The translations under genes and the position numbers were made by a program. DNA of 10,156 nt, taken from positions 1 through 10,156 of the forward strand of contig JAVKLU010000014.1 of assembly GCA_031538895.1 (NCBI GenBank), given 5' to 3'. This document shows positions 1 to 6,451 of this stretch, piece by piece. Each line of letters opens with the position of its first letter. Positions within the stretch are counted from its first letter, which is position 1. This stretch comes from JAVKLU01 sp031538895. GTDB lineage: Bacteria > Pseudomonadota > Gammaproteobacteria > Burkholderiales > Burkholderiaceae. The notes under the pieces were generated by a model, which did not search any database, was not told the DNA's origin, and saw nothing but the letters and a program-made list of their open reading frames with translations.

Positions 1-411
1 CACAGGGCGCGTCAATTGACTTAACTGCGAATAGGACAAGGCCAAGCCTTGCGCCTTAAAACCAAATTGCGGCAGTGCTTTTTGCATGTCTTCAAAGCTG
101 GCGCGCGCATCAGTTTTATTCATCGCTTGTAACAATGCCTCCTCAGTTACCGTTTGACCATAGAAACTGTTGAGCAGGGTTGCCAACGATGCGGCCCCAC
201 AGGAAAAATCTTTATCTTGTTTGGTAATGCCGGCATCACGCTGACTTTTCCAAGTGGTGATCGGAATTCGACCTATCGCTTTAGCGGGACCGCCCGCAGT
301 GATGGAGAGCGGCATAAAAGTAGTGGCGTGGGTGAGGCTAACTAAAGTCAGCAAAGAAAATAAGCCGGTGACGAATATGAAGGTAGATCGAAAATAAAGT
401 GACTTGAACAT
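1..411 (-). CDS. Secreted C39-family (double-glycine-type) cysteine peptidase, N-terminal part, cut by window edge
   Basis: The frame opens at an ATG complementary to 409-411 and runs for 137 codons off the left edge, so only the N-terminal part is present. Residues 1-29 form a signal peptide (basic start, hydrophobic core, cleavage likely after THA). The C39 nucleophile motif follows at residues 69-75 (FSCGAAS), with Cys71 as the presumed nucleophile and Gln65, six residues before it, in the usual oxyanion-hole position. The catalytic His and Asp would lie outside the window. Classical C39 domains are fused to ABC exporters that cleave leaders after Gly-Gly. This one instead has its own signal peptide, like the periplasmic FapD of Pseudomonas Fap operons, so it probably acts in the periplasm or beyond. 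It is the last visible gene after three barrel-like genes on the same strand, 107 bases behind the nearest. No strong ribosome binding site precedes it. C39 membership is confident; its substrate is unknown. Confidence 0.85.
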   Translation of the reverse strand, partial: MFKSLYFRSTFIFVTGLFSLLTLVSLTHATTFMPLSITAGGPAKAIGRIPITTWKSQRDAGITKQDKDFSCGAASLATLLNSFYGQTVTEEALLQAMNKTDARASFEDMQKALPQFGFKAQGLALSYSQLSQLTRPV

Positions 412-469
412 ATGTGCTTTCAATATCGAAACGCTAGTTAAGGAGAATTAAGAAGCAGTCATCCCTATC

Positions 470-517
470 AGGATATTTTTTTGATATGAAAAATTGAATG
501 TGATTTAATGATATCCT
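470..517 (-). repeat. Inverted repeat AGGATAT/ATATCCT between barrel gene and C39 gene
   Basis: Perfect 7-bp arms at 470-476 and 511-517 are separated by 34 bases, just past the stop of the 519-1061 gene and ahead of the C39 gene. It could form a weak hairpin in the transcript. The long loop and lack of a following U-run on the minus strand argue against a strong terminator, and it may be chance in AT-rich DNA. Confidence 0.25.
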
Positions 518-518
518 C

Positions 519-1061
519 TCAAAAAAAATATCTGGAGGTTAAATTAAAACCTTTTATTGCCCCGCTTCTCGACTCAGTCTCAAAAGAGTTGGAGGTATAA
601 CCTAAACCAAGACTTAAATTATCAGATATTTTATAGTAACCATAAATACCAAAACGAAATTCAATTTTATTACTCTTCATAGTCTTTTCATTAGACCAAA
701 TAATAGAAGGAGATGGTTCTAATGAAAGCAAATATTGAGGGGCGCTAACTAATTGAAACTCTTGAAATAATCCGATAGTTAAGTATTCTGCGAATGAATT
801 TTGATAGCCCTGATAACTAATACTAAGTGAGTTATTAAATTTTAAGTTATCAGATAAGTTCGTCGCAGGACCTTGAATCCCCAACCCAACATCCATTCCG
901 TTAAAATTATTGTAAAGCGAAGTGTTTTTATAGCAATCATCACAATTCAGATTATTAACATTGAAATTGATATTCGAAAATAACTTAATATTTTCCGCAT
1001 GACCATATCTATATACGGATAAAAATATGACGAAAAAGAGCATTGAGAATAATTTTTTCAT
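519..1061 (-). CDS. Small exported protein, probable outer-membrane beta-barrel (third of tandem set)
   Basis: I do not recognise a named family. The 180-residue product starts with a Sec signal peptide (MKKLF..., cleavage likely after GHA, about residue 22). The mature part is rich in Asn, Ser and aromatic residues, has alternating polar/hydrophobic stretches that look like beta strands, and ends in Arg-Tyr-Phe-Phe, fitting a BAM-recognised terminal strand. Cys40 and Cys43 form a CxxC pair after the first predicted strand and are the only cysteines. Near the C-terminus, residues 138-154 (GIYGYYKISDNLSLGLG) resemble residues 157-173 of the product at 1263-1877 and look like a barrel hairpin. 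Its size fits an eight-stranded barrel. The start is the ATG at 1061, with no clear Shine-Dalgarno but a stable hairpin 30 bases upstream. Base composition is much more AT-rich than the housekeeping genes to the right. Function is unknown. Confidence 0.75.
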   Translation of the reverse strand: MKKLFSMLFFVIFLSVYRYGHAENIKLFSNINFNVNNLNCDDCYKNTSLYNNFNGMDVGLGIQGPATNLSDNLKFNNSLSISYQGYQNSFAEYLTIGLFQEFQLVSAPQYLLSLEPSPSIIWSNEKTMKSNKIEFRFGIYGYYKISDNLSLGLGYTSNSFETESRSGAIKGFNLTSRYFF

Positions 1062-1090
1062 TTTTTCAGGTCAAGTTGATATTAAGAAAG

Positions 1091-1119
1091 ACGTGGACAA
1101 TCATTGAGACTGTCCACGT
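1091..1119 (-). terminator. 9-bp perfect hairpin, possible terminator or attenuator before the third barrel gene
   Basis: ACGTGGACA (1091-1099) and TGTCCACGT (1111-1119) pair perfectly around an 11-base loop. On the minus strand the stem is followed by CTTTCTTAAT, a moderate U-rich tail, as in a weak intrinsic terminator. It lies 143 bases after the stop of the 1263-1877 gene and about 30 bases before the start of the 519-1061 gene. It could end transcription of the first two barrel genes or adjust expression of the third. A protein-binding palindrome is the alternative. Confidence 0.5.
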
Positions 1120-1240
1120 TGAAACTATGCTTCTATCTTGAAAACGGATTACAGAATAATGGTTTATCGCAGTAGACGATGTTGACGTTCATTCTAGCTT
1201 TAAATTAACTTTCCAATAAATTTATATGGATAATGTTCAT

Positions 1241-1255
1241 AATGATTAAATCATT
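1241..1255. repeat. AT-rich palindrome AATGATT-A-AATCATT downstream of second barrel gene
   Basis: Perfect 7-bp arms around a single central base begin 7 bases beyond the stop codon complementary to 1263-1265. The spacing is too tight for a good RNA hairpin, so a protein site or chance in AT-rich DNA is more likely. Confidence 0.25.
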
Positions 1256-1262
1256 TATTTTC

Positions 1263-1877
1263 TTAAAACATAAATCGAGTTTTTAAGAATATGTCACCGA
1301 TGTCGCCATTTGCCTCATTGTTATTGGTTTTGAGTTGAGATCCCATCGTGGTAAACAAGCCAATGCCGAGATTCAATTTTTCTGAAAGATCATAAGCAAA
1401 TGTAAAACCTCCAGTCATTGTCCCGATACTTCGCTCTTTAGTCATAAATTTATTGTCTTCTTTAAGATTTATTTGTCCATATCCTATTTCTATTGTGACA
1501 CTAAGGGGTGTCCATAACTCGCTGCTAAAATAATGCAGTTTTTGAGTCAATGAAATATTCGTTAAAATGCCCTGTATAGAAGTATCGTTGAAAGACAGTT
1601 GCGAATACTGATTACGTGAAAGTCGAAAGCCAAATTGACCTCGATAACCGGTATCAGATTCAGTATGCATTTTTGAGAGATAACCTACACTGATCTGCCG
1701 ATTTTCTCCGTGACACTCACGATCGCTACCCTTATCATCAATACCACAGTTCTGAATTTTCGCCGTGCCGATACCCATCTCAATAAAAGGCCCGCCTTTG
1801 TTAAGCCTTGCTCCATAGGTAAGTGTCATGACACCTAAACTAACATATAAACATAAAAATATTTTAATAATTTTCAT
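1263..1877 (-). CDS. Small exported protein, probable outer-membrane beta-barrel (second of tandem set)
   Basis: This 204-residue protein belongs to no family I can name. It has a signal peptide (about residues 1-23, ending TYGA), then an N-terminal strand containing Gly28-Gly29. Cys44 and Cys55 follow, ten residues apart, inside a charged segment that reads like an exposed loop. Repeated alternating strands follow (GYRGQFGF, TNISLTQKL, SVTIEIGYG, GGFTFAYDLSEKLNLGIGL), and the C-terminal Arg-Phe-Met-Phe fits BAM recognition. The YDLSEKLNLGIG segment is typical of OmpA/OmpW-like small barrels, and a similar segment lies near the C-terminus of the 519-1061 product. The gene starts 57 bases after the stop of the 1935-2528 gene and probably shares its transcript. 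A 201-base gap with hairpins separates it from the next gene. No clear Shine-Dalgarno precedes the ATG. The double glycine near the mature N-terminus is notable next to a C39 peptidase, but cleavage there is speculative. Confidence 0.75.
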   Translation of the reverse strand: MKIIKIFLCLYVSLGVMTLTYGARLNKGGPFIEMGIGTAKIQNCGIDDKGSDRECHGENRQISVGYLSKMHTESDTGYRGQFGFRLSRNQYSQLSFNDTSIQGILTNISLTQKLHYFSSELWTPLSVTIEIGYGQINLKEDNKFMTKERSIGTMTGGFTFAYDLSEKLNLGIGLFTTMGSQLKTNNNEANGDIGDIFLKTRFMF

Positions 1878-1934
1878 AAAGAGTATAGGAACATCGCCAT
1901 TACAGCGTAGATATAAACTGAAATAATTTTTTTC

Positions 1935-2528
1935 TCAAAATTTTGCCTCCAAGCCAATCGATATAAAGTTGATACTACTTTTTGTTTTATCTGATAATTG
2001 AATTTCAGGAGACTGTAAATCCAAGCCATAACCATAATCAACTAATCGTAAATTCAGTAAAAATTGGTCATATATCAAATAAAATATATTTGCATCCTTT
2101 TTGAAAGTAATTGATTGATAATTTTTTCCGTTGTTATTGGTGATGAAACGCATTACGCCTAGATCAAGTCCAAAACCGAAGTTTTTGGTGAAATAAGCAC
2201 GATTAGCCCAAGAAAAAGAATATCCACGCGTTGAAAATATTTGCTGATTAGGTAAATTAGTTTGACCAAAATCAAGATAGCCTAATTGTAAAAATTGATC
2301 AATTTTTAACGCCAATTTTCCTGGCGGTGCATTGATGTTTAATAAACGAGAAATTTCTATACCATTCGCACGTCCAGAGCAATTTACGTTGGTTGTACAA
2401 TCTAAAAATTCGACCTCAGGCGCAACATAAAAACCAACTAACCATTTATTATCTATTGCCTGTGCTGTTGATATGATAAAAAAATAAATGCTCAATCCCA
2501 GAATATAGGTATATCTTTTTGTCATCAT
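1935..2528 (-). CDS. Small exported protein, probable outer-membrane beta-barrel (first of tandem set)
   Basis: This 197-residue protein is unrecognised by name. Residues 1-24 form a signal peptide ending AQA, a standard signal peptidase I site. The mature part opens with a strand (WLVGFYVAPEVEF), followed by Cys44 and Cys50, the only cysteines, and then by alternating strands rich in Tyr, Phe and Leu (LALKIDQFLQLGYLDFG, FGFGLDLGVMRFI, FLLNLRLVDYGYGLDL). It ends Glu-Ala-Lys-Phe with a terminal Phe. Together these suggest an eight-stranded outer-membrane barrel with a disulfide-bearing first loop. It is the promoter-proximal gene of the accessory block, starting 75 bases after the stop of mscS. 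Two successive ATG codons (2528 and 2525) are possible starts, and neither has a Shine-Dalgarno. It is less similar to the other two barrels than they are to each other, so paralogy is plausible but not shown. Confidence 0.72.
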   Translation of the reverse strand: MMTKRYTYILGLSIYFFIISTAQAIDNKWLVGFYVAPEVEFLDCTTNVNCSGRANGIEISRLLNINAPPGKLALKIDQFLQLGYLDFGQTNLPNQQIFSTRGYSFSWANRAYFTKNFGFGLDLGVMRFITNNNGKNYQSITFKKDANIFYLIYDQFLLNLRLVDYGYGLDLQSPEIQLSDKTKSSINFISIGLEAKF

Positions 2529-2603
2529 ATTGAAATAAAAAATGGTTGATGGGAATTACAAGTCCGTCAATCTTTTAAGAATCACTTTTATTGGGAATCT
2601 GAA

Positions 2604-3890
2604 TTAGTTATTGCCCAAACTTCGCGTCAATAAAGTGTTGATGTCCCAGTGTTGGGCCAATTCAAATCCTGCGTTTTTCCATGCTTGCAAAATCGCCAAA
2701 TTGACTTCTGATTTGACGTCACCCGTACCGCGATGGTAATCAGCTAACCAAAATCCCAATTCAATTTCATACGCCATTGGCAGAACTTTGACGAGAAAGG
2801 CTTCTGGTATCGGTTGCGTTAAAACGCGCCGGACTGATGACATCGTACTAATCGCCAAAGCCAGTGCGGCATTGATGTCGCTTGATACAGACAAATAGAA
2901 AGTTGTTGAAACGCGCGTGGGAATATGGGAAAAAGAATAATTGCGGACTCCTTGCAGCACCAGCGTTTCGTTGGGAATAATGCTCTCAACACCTTGTAAG
3001 GAGCACACAATGCTGTACCGCGCATTGACTTCTTTGACCACCCCTTCATATTTATCGACCATGATGTAGTCGTTAATTTGAACACTTTTGTCTAGCAAAA
3101 TAATCAGTCCTGACATGTAATTACTGACGATGCGTTGCAAGCCTAATCCCAAGCCAATCCCAAGCGCTCCTCCAAAAACTGACAGCACGGTTAAATCTAA
3201 TCCTGAAAATGAAAGTCCTAGTAACAAAGCGATAAATACGATGACCACACGAGCGAAACGTGACAATATCATTCGTGTTGACAGTGTGATGACTTGGGCG
3301 TGCATCAGAGTCTTATTGATCAAAGTACTTAACCAAATGGCGATCACAATCGTGATGACAATGAGGAGTAATCCTTCAGCAATATTAAAAATTGAAATAT
3401 TGCGTCCACCTAAAGTAATGCTCGCTTGGTGCAATAAATCAATCCAATTGACCCACAAATTGAGGATATACAGAAATACCGCACCCCAAGAAAGATTGGT
3501 CGCGATACGACTTAAAAAGTCGAGTGAATGGCGGCTGATCGGTAGATGTGCAATGCCTTGTATTGCCGAAAAACGTAAAAATAATAACAGTACGTAAATC
3601 GTTAAAAAGCGTAAGGATAAGCTGGAAATTGCAAAATCTAACTCGTTGTGACTCAATCCGCGCCGCAACAGCAACACTATCATAGTGATCGTGATTCCTG
3701 CGATGATTGGGGCCGCGCTTAGCCCCGTCTGATTGACTGCAATACCTTTGCGATTAGCGCGATAGCGTAAAAAATATCGGATAACCCAGGCCAGTCCGCC
3801 GCCACTAACGAGGCATGCCAATAGTGTTGCGGTTTGAACCAATAACTGCAAATTGGTGAGGTATTCGATCAGTACAGACCAAGGATTCAT
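2604..3890 (-). CDS. MscS-family mechanosensitive ion channel
   Basis: This inner-membrane channel would release solutes when membrane tension rises on hypo-osmotic shock. Counting from the ATG at 3890 gives 428 residues; an in-frame TTG three codons upstream is less likely. The N-terminal 230 or so residues contain about six hydrophobic helices, more than the three of E. coli MscS. The Gly/Ala/Leu-rich pore helix follows (VFGGALGIGLGLGLQRIVSN, about residues 238-257), then the beta domain with GxVxEVNARYSIV and the conserved IIPNE segment (about residues 304-308), which matches the MscS IPN motif. The C-terminal alpha/beta domain ends near LAQHWDINTLL, comparable to the FPYPQ-type ending of MscS. 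The gene starts 35 bases after the rsmB-like stop and is probably co-transcribed with it. The family is certain; which MscS subtype, and whether it really gates by tension, is not. Confidence 0.93.
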   Translation of the reverse strand: MNPWSVLIEYLTNLQLLVQTATLLACLVSGGGLAWVIRYFLRYRANRKGIAVNQTGLSAAPIIAGITITMIVLLLRRGLSHNELDFAISSLSLRFLTIYVLLLFLRFSAIQGIAHLPISRHSLDFLSRIATNLSWGAVFLYILNLWVNWIDLLHQASITLGGRNISIFNIAEGLLLIVITIVIAIWLSTLINKTLMHAQVITLSTRMILSRFARVVIVFIALLLGLSFSGLDLTVLSVFGGALGIGLGLGLQRIVSNYMSGLIILLDKSVQINDYIMVDKYEGVVKEVNARYSIVCSLQGVESIIPNETLVLQGVRNYSFSHIPTRVSTTFYLSVSSDINAALALAISTMSSVRRVLTQPIPEAFLVKVLPMAYEIELGFWLADYHRGTGDVKSEVNLAILQAWKNAGFELAQHWDINTLLTRSLGNN

Positions 3891-3925
3891 GATAATCAAA
3901 AAGCGAAAACAAAATAATCAAAAAA

Positions 3926-5218
3926 TTAATTTTTGCGTAACAAGGCTGCAAAAAATCCATCGGTATTGTGTTGCCAGGGTGTTAATTGCAAAAAGTCAGG
4001 GTCCGCGCTGATAAGACCCCGCTCCGCACACCACGGACCAATGGGTTCAATAGCAAAATCGGGGTGTTGCGCTAAAAATGTCATGACAATATCTTGGTTC
4101 TCTTCGCGCAACAAACTACATGTCGCGTAAAGTAAAACGCCCTGGGCTTTTACTAAACTCGCCGCCGCTTCCAAAATCGCTGTTTGAGTTTGTTGTAACG
4201 CGGTAATTGTTGCTGGTGTTTGACGCCATTTTAGGTCGGGGTTGCGGCGCAAAGTACCTATGCCAGAACACGGCGCATCGACGAGCACGCGTTGGCATTT
4301 TTTCGCCAAACGTTTGACGCGCGCATCGCGTTCACTACTGATTCGTACTGGATGTACGTTAGATAATCCTGAACGCGCTAAACGCGGTTTGAGTTTGGCC
4401 AAACGTTTTTCAGCGGTATCAAAAGCGTACAAAATTCCACTGTTGTGCATCAATGCACCAATCGCTAAAGTTTTACCCCCGGCGCCAGCGCAAAAATCAA
4501 CGACGATTTCACCGCGCTTGGGTGCCAATAATTCGACGATCAATTGGCTGCCTTCATCTTGTACTTCGACGTGACCATCGGTAAACATGGGTAAAGTATT
4601 GATGGCAAATTTTTGCGAACTTCGGATGCCGTTGCTGGCAAATGGGGTTGCAGAAACTTTGATTTGCGCCATGGCGGGCTTGGCCGCTAAATATTGATTT
4701 AATTGCTCAAGCAGTTTTGCGCGCGTAGTTTTCAATGTATTGGCGCGTAAATCCAAAGCTGCGCTAGTGTTCAAAGCAGTGAGCGCAATGGCGCAGTCCT
4801 TACTCCATTGGGTTTCTAAACCTTGGTATAACCACTGCGGCAAACTGTGTTGCGTCGCTATTTCTGGTGGAATCGGCAACTCATCCAAATTGAAAGGAAT
4901 TTCAATTTTGACGCCATTTTTTTGCGCCGAGCCCAAGCCTAACAGGCTGTAGCCACGCCATTTTTCAACCTGCGCTTGCTTAATCCAATATTCAAAACAA
5001 CTTTGATGTCGTACTACAGAAAACACTGTTTCGGCAATCACGTTGCGCTCGCGTATGCCCCAACTGGGGTTTTGGCGAAAGTAGTGCGATAGCGTTTTAT
5101 CAAGTGCGTAATCGTAGGACAGGGCATTTTTTAATAGTGCCTCAATGTGGGGAATCAAACGTTCTGTTTGTGGACTTTGAGGCGCGTCAACTTGTTGCTT
5201 GAATTGGGAATATGGCAT
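3926..5218 (-). CDS. RsmB/NOP-family SAM-dependent RNA (cytosine-5) methyltransferase
   Basis: The enzyme should transfer a methyl group from S-adenosylmethionine to C5 of a cytosine in RNA, most likely rRNA. Numbering from an upstream in-frame TTG at 5257, the SAM-binding motif I is VDFCAGAGGKT (253-263), the acidic ribose-binding residue is Asp280 (YAFD), and the two catalytic cysteines are Cys330 (DAPCSG) and Cys380 (YATCS). The C-terminal DGFFAALLRK is typical of the family. I prefer the ATG at 5218 (430 residues), because the conserved N-terminal helical domain begins after it; the 13 extra residues look unlike the family. The N-terminal region resembles the NusB-like RNA-binding part but is shorter than in E. 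coli RsmB, and the protein fits the second RsmB/NOP paralogue common in Betaproteobacteria. The exact target cytosine is therefore not assigned. A possible promoter lies near 5400. Confidence 0.92.
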   Translation of the reverse strand: MPYSQFKQQVDAPQSPQTERLIPHIEALLKNALSYDYALDKTLSHYFRQNPSWGIRERNVIAETVFSVVRHQSCFEYWIKQAQVEKWRGYSLLGLGSAQKNGVKIEIPFNLDELPIPPEIATQHSLPQWLYQGLETQWSKDCAIALTALNTSAALDLRANTLKTTRAKLLEQLNQYLAAKPAMAQIKVSATPFASNGIRSSQKFAINTLPMFTDGHVEVQDEGSQLIVELLAPKRGEIVVDFCAGAGGKTLAIGALMHNSGILYAFDTAEKRLAKLKPRLARSGLSNVHPVRISSERDARVKRLAKKCQRVLVDAPCSGIGTLRRNPDLKWRQTPATITALQQTQTAILEAAASLVKAQGVLLYATCSLLREENQDIVMTFLAQHPDFAIEPIGPWCAERGLISADPDFLQLTPWQHNTDGFFAALLRKN

Positions 5219-5430
5219 TCGGGAAGATAAAAATAAATAGCTTGAAAGCTTGTTCAAAGCAGAGGCGAGTAGTCTAGGTGATCGTCAGTAGAAATGGCTT
5301 TATATCGCATCGTCTCATGTCACACCACACCACACGATTAAGCGGCTTAGCACTGATTGCCAGCAGTTGGTATTAGTGACTATCGAATCAGTACATATCG
5401 ATATGGTGCGAGACGAATGTTTGTCAAGAT
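5219..5430. other. 212-base non-coding gap between the Pro-rich gene and the rsmB-like gene
   Basis: No credible gene is seen in this gap. It contains the TTGACA/palindrome candidate promoter, a short CACAC triplet repeat (5321-5335) and an imperfect palindrome TTGAAAGCTTGTTCAA (5242-5257) that overlaps the alternative TTG start. It probably separates two transcription units. A terminator for the upstream unit was looked for and no convincing stem plus U-tract was found. Confidence 0.5.
5394..5427 (-). promoter_or_regulatory. Possible sigma70 promoter with overlapping palindrome, upstream of rsmB-like gene
   Basis: On the minus strand a perfect TTGACA (complement of 5422-5427) is followed after 17-18 bases by ATATCG/TATCGA, a weak -10 match. 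A perfect 12-bp palindrome CATATCGATATG (5394-5405) covers the expected -10 and could be an operator. It sits about 180 bases upstream of the preferred rsmB-like start, leaving a long leader. The -35 match is clear, but the -10 is poor. Confidence 0.35.
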
Positions 5431-5922
5431 TTATTGATTTGATGGCGGATCAATTTTGTGGGATAAAGCTTGTGCAACGATTAAAGGAATTTTTACGGCA
5501 ATCTCGCGACTTAAATTTTGATGCACTTGTTGTTGTAAATCCACTAACAATTTAGGCAGCGCTTGTTGAAATGTCTGCGTCACATGCTGCTCTAAGTGGG
5601 CATACAGATCTTGCGTTAATTGAGCGGTGATTTGGGCGCATGCGGTTTGGTACAAGGTTTCAACTTCGCGTGCATCGAGGACGGGGCGGATTGCCGGCGC
5701 AGCGCTTAATACGGGTATTGGTCGAGTCGTTGTAATAGGTGCAGTCGCTGTAGTGGGTATCTCCGAAAGTGCAGACGATGGCGGCGGTTCTGATTGTACT
5801 GACGGTGCAGTCTGCGCAGTTGTGTGCGCCGTTGAAACGCCAGCTTCGTCAGCTTCTGCTTGTTCTGGCGGTGTTGGAATCGCCAAAATTTGAGTCAATA
5901 CGGGAATAGAGTCTTCTTTCAT
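5431..5922 (-). CDS. Conserved Pro/Thr/Ala-rich protein with N-terminal IPVLT motif, linked to holC (DUF2486-like)
   Basis: The preferred start, ATG at 5922, gives 163 residues beginning MKEDSIPVLTQIL. A short N-terminal IPVLT motif of this kind is characteristic of a betaproteobacterial family of unknown function that I associate with DUF2486; that link is from memory. A roughly 60-residue low-complexity stretch rich in Ala, Pro, Thr and Ser follows. A C-terminal segment of about 75 residues is Gln- and Leu-rich (YAHLEQHVTQTFQQALPKLL) and looks helical, possibly a coiled coil. There is no signal peptide or membrane segment, so it is probably cytoplasmic. An upstream ATG at 6003 would overlap holC by 26 bases and add 27 basic residues that do not resemble the family. 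The position behind holC suggests co-transcription. Its role is unknown. Confidence 0.7.
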   Translation of the reverse strand: MKEDSIPVLTQILAIPTPPEQAEADEAGVSTAHTTAQTAPSVQSEPPPSSALSEIPTTATAPITTTRPIPVLSAAPAIRPVLDAREVETLYQTACAQITAQLTQDLYAHLEQHVTQTFQQALPKLLVDLQQQVHQNLSREIAVKIPLIVAQALSHKIDPPSNQ

Positions 5923-5977
5923 CGTGTGTATCAGTAAAGGAATCGTTTTTTTGCGTAACGAATTATGGCTTGTTCGC

Positions 5978-6418
5978 TCAGTTTTTTTCTGATTCTGCTG
6001 CATTGGTATTGCTTAATGCGTAACCGCGTTTTTTATAAAATGCATAACGTGCACGGCCTGCTTCAAGATGGGCGGGCCGCACGATTTCGCACAGACGTAA
6101 AAACGCGGCAAATTGTGGTGGAAATTGCGCGCTTACATTAATTAATAAATCGTAGTGCGGAAATTTAATCGCTTCGTCATATGTTGTCGCGCTGGGCATT
6201 AACACAATCGGCGTGACTGCGCACAGAGAATCTTCTAAATTGACGTGCGGCAAAAAATCAACATCTGAAATCGTCCACAGCAGGGCGTCAAAATCTTTCA
6301 TCTCATCAGCGTCAAGCACAATCAGCATTTGCCGATTTTGCTGATAGGCTTTACGCACTAAGCGCGCCGCGTATTGCAATGCGTTTTCGGGGTTGATGTA
6401 AAAATCAATTTGGGTCAT
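5978..6418 (-). CDS. holC: DNA polymerase III, chi subunit
   Basis: HolC is the clamp-loader accessory subunit that links the DNA polymerase III holoenzyme to single-stranded DNA-binding protein, working with HolD (psi). The 146-residue length matches the family. Supporting features are the N-terminal TQIDFYIN strand, the segment LLWTISDVDFLPHVN (about residues 47-60), which matches the conserved LW-F-FLPH pattern, and the C-terminal GRARYAFYKKRGYAL (about residues 121-135), which matches the R-x-x-Y-x-x-x-GY ending. The ATG at 6418 lies 33 bases after the comF stop, and the gene is probably in the lgt-comF-holC unit. No Shine-Dalgarno is evident. The short acidic and Asn-rich tail is poorly conserved in the family. 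Confidence 0.93.
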   Translation of the reverse strand: MTQIDFYINPENALQYAARLVRKAYQQNRQMLIVLDADEMKDFDALLWTISDVDFLPHVNLEDSLCAVTPIVLMPSATTYDEAIKFPHYDLLINVSAQFPPQFAAFLRLCEIVRPAHLEAGRARYAFYKKRGYALSNTNAAESEKN

Positions 6419-6451
6419 CTGTTGGTGAATTTAAAAACTAAAAATTATTTT

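Noticed and set aside
154..345. Plus-strand open frame of 63 codons
   Set aside because: It is antisense to the C39 peptidase gene, whose signal peptide and active-site motif are clear. The plus-strand frame has no recognisable features.
1..2528. A Pseudomonas-type Fap amyloid operon
   Set aside because: The C39 peptidase is FapD-like, but the three neighbours are short barrel-like proteins without amyloid imperfect repeats, and none has the size of the FapF porin.
3130..3597. Plus-strand open frame of 155 codons
   Set aside because: It lies wholly antisense to the MscS gene. Its product is basic and low in recognisable structure, as expected of a shadow frame.
5321..5335. Three CACAC units in tandem
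   Set aside because: It is too short to support a CRISPR, iteron or variable-number repeat call and is probably chance.
5367..5555. Plus-strand open frame of 62 codons in the gap before the rsmB-like gene
   Set aside because: It runs into the antisense of the Pro-rich gene, has no ribosome binding site and no recognisable motif.
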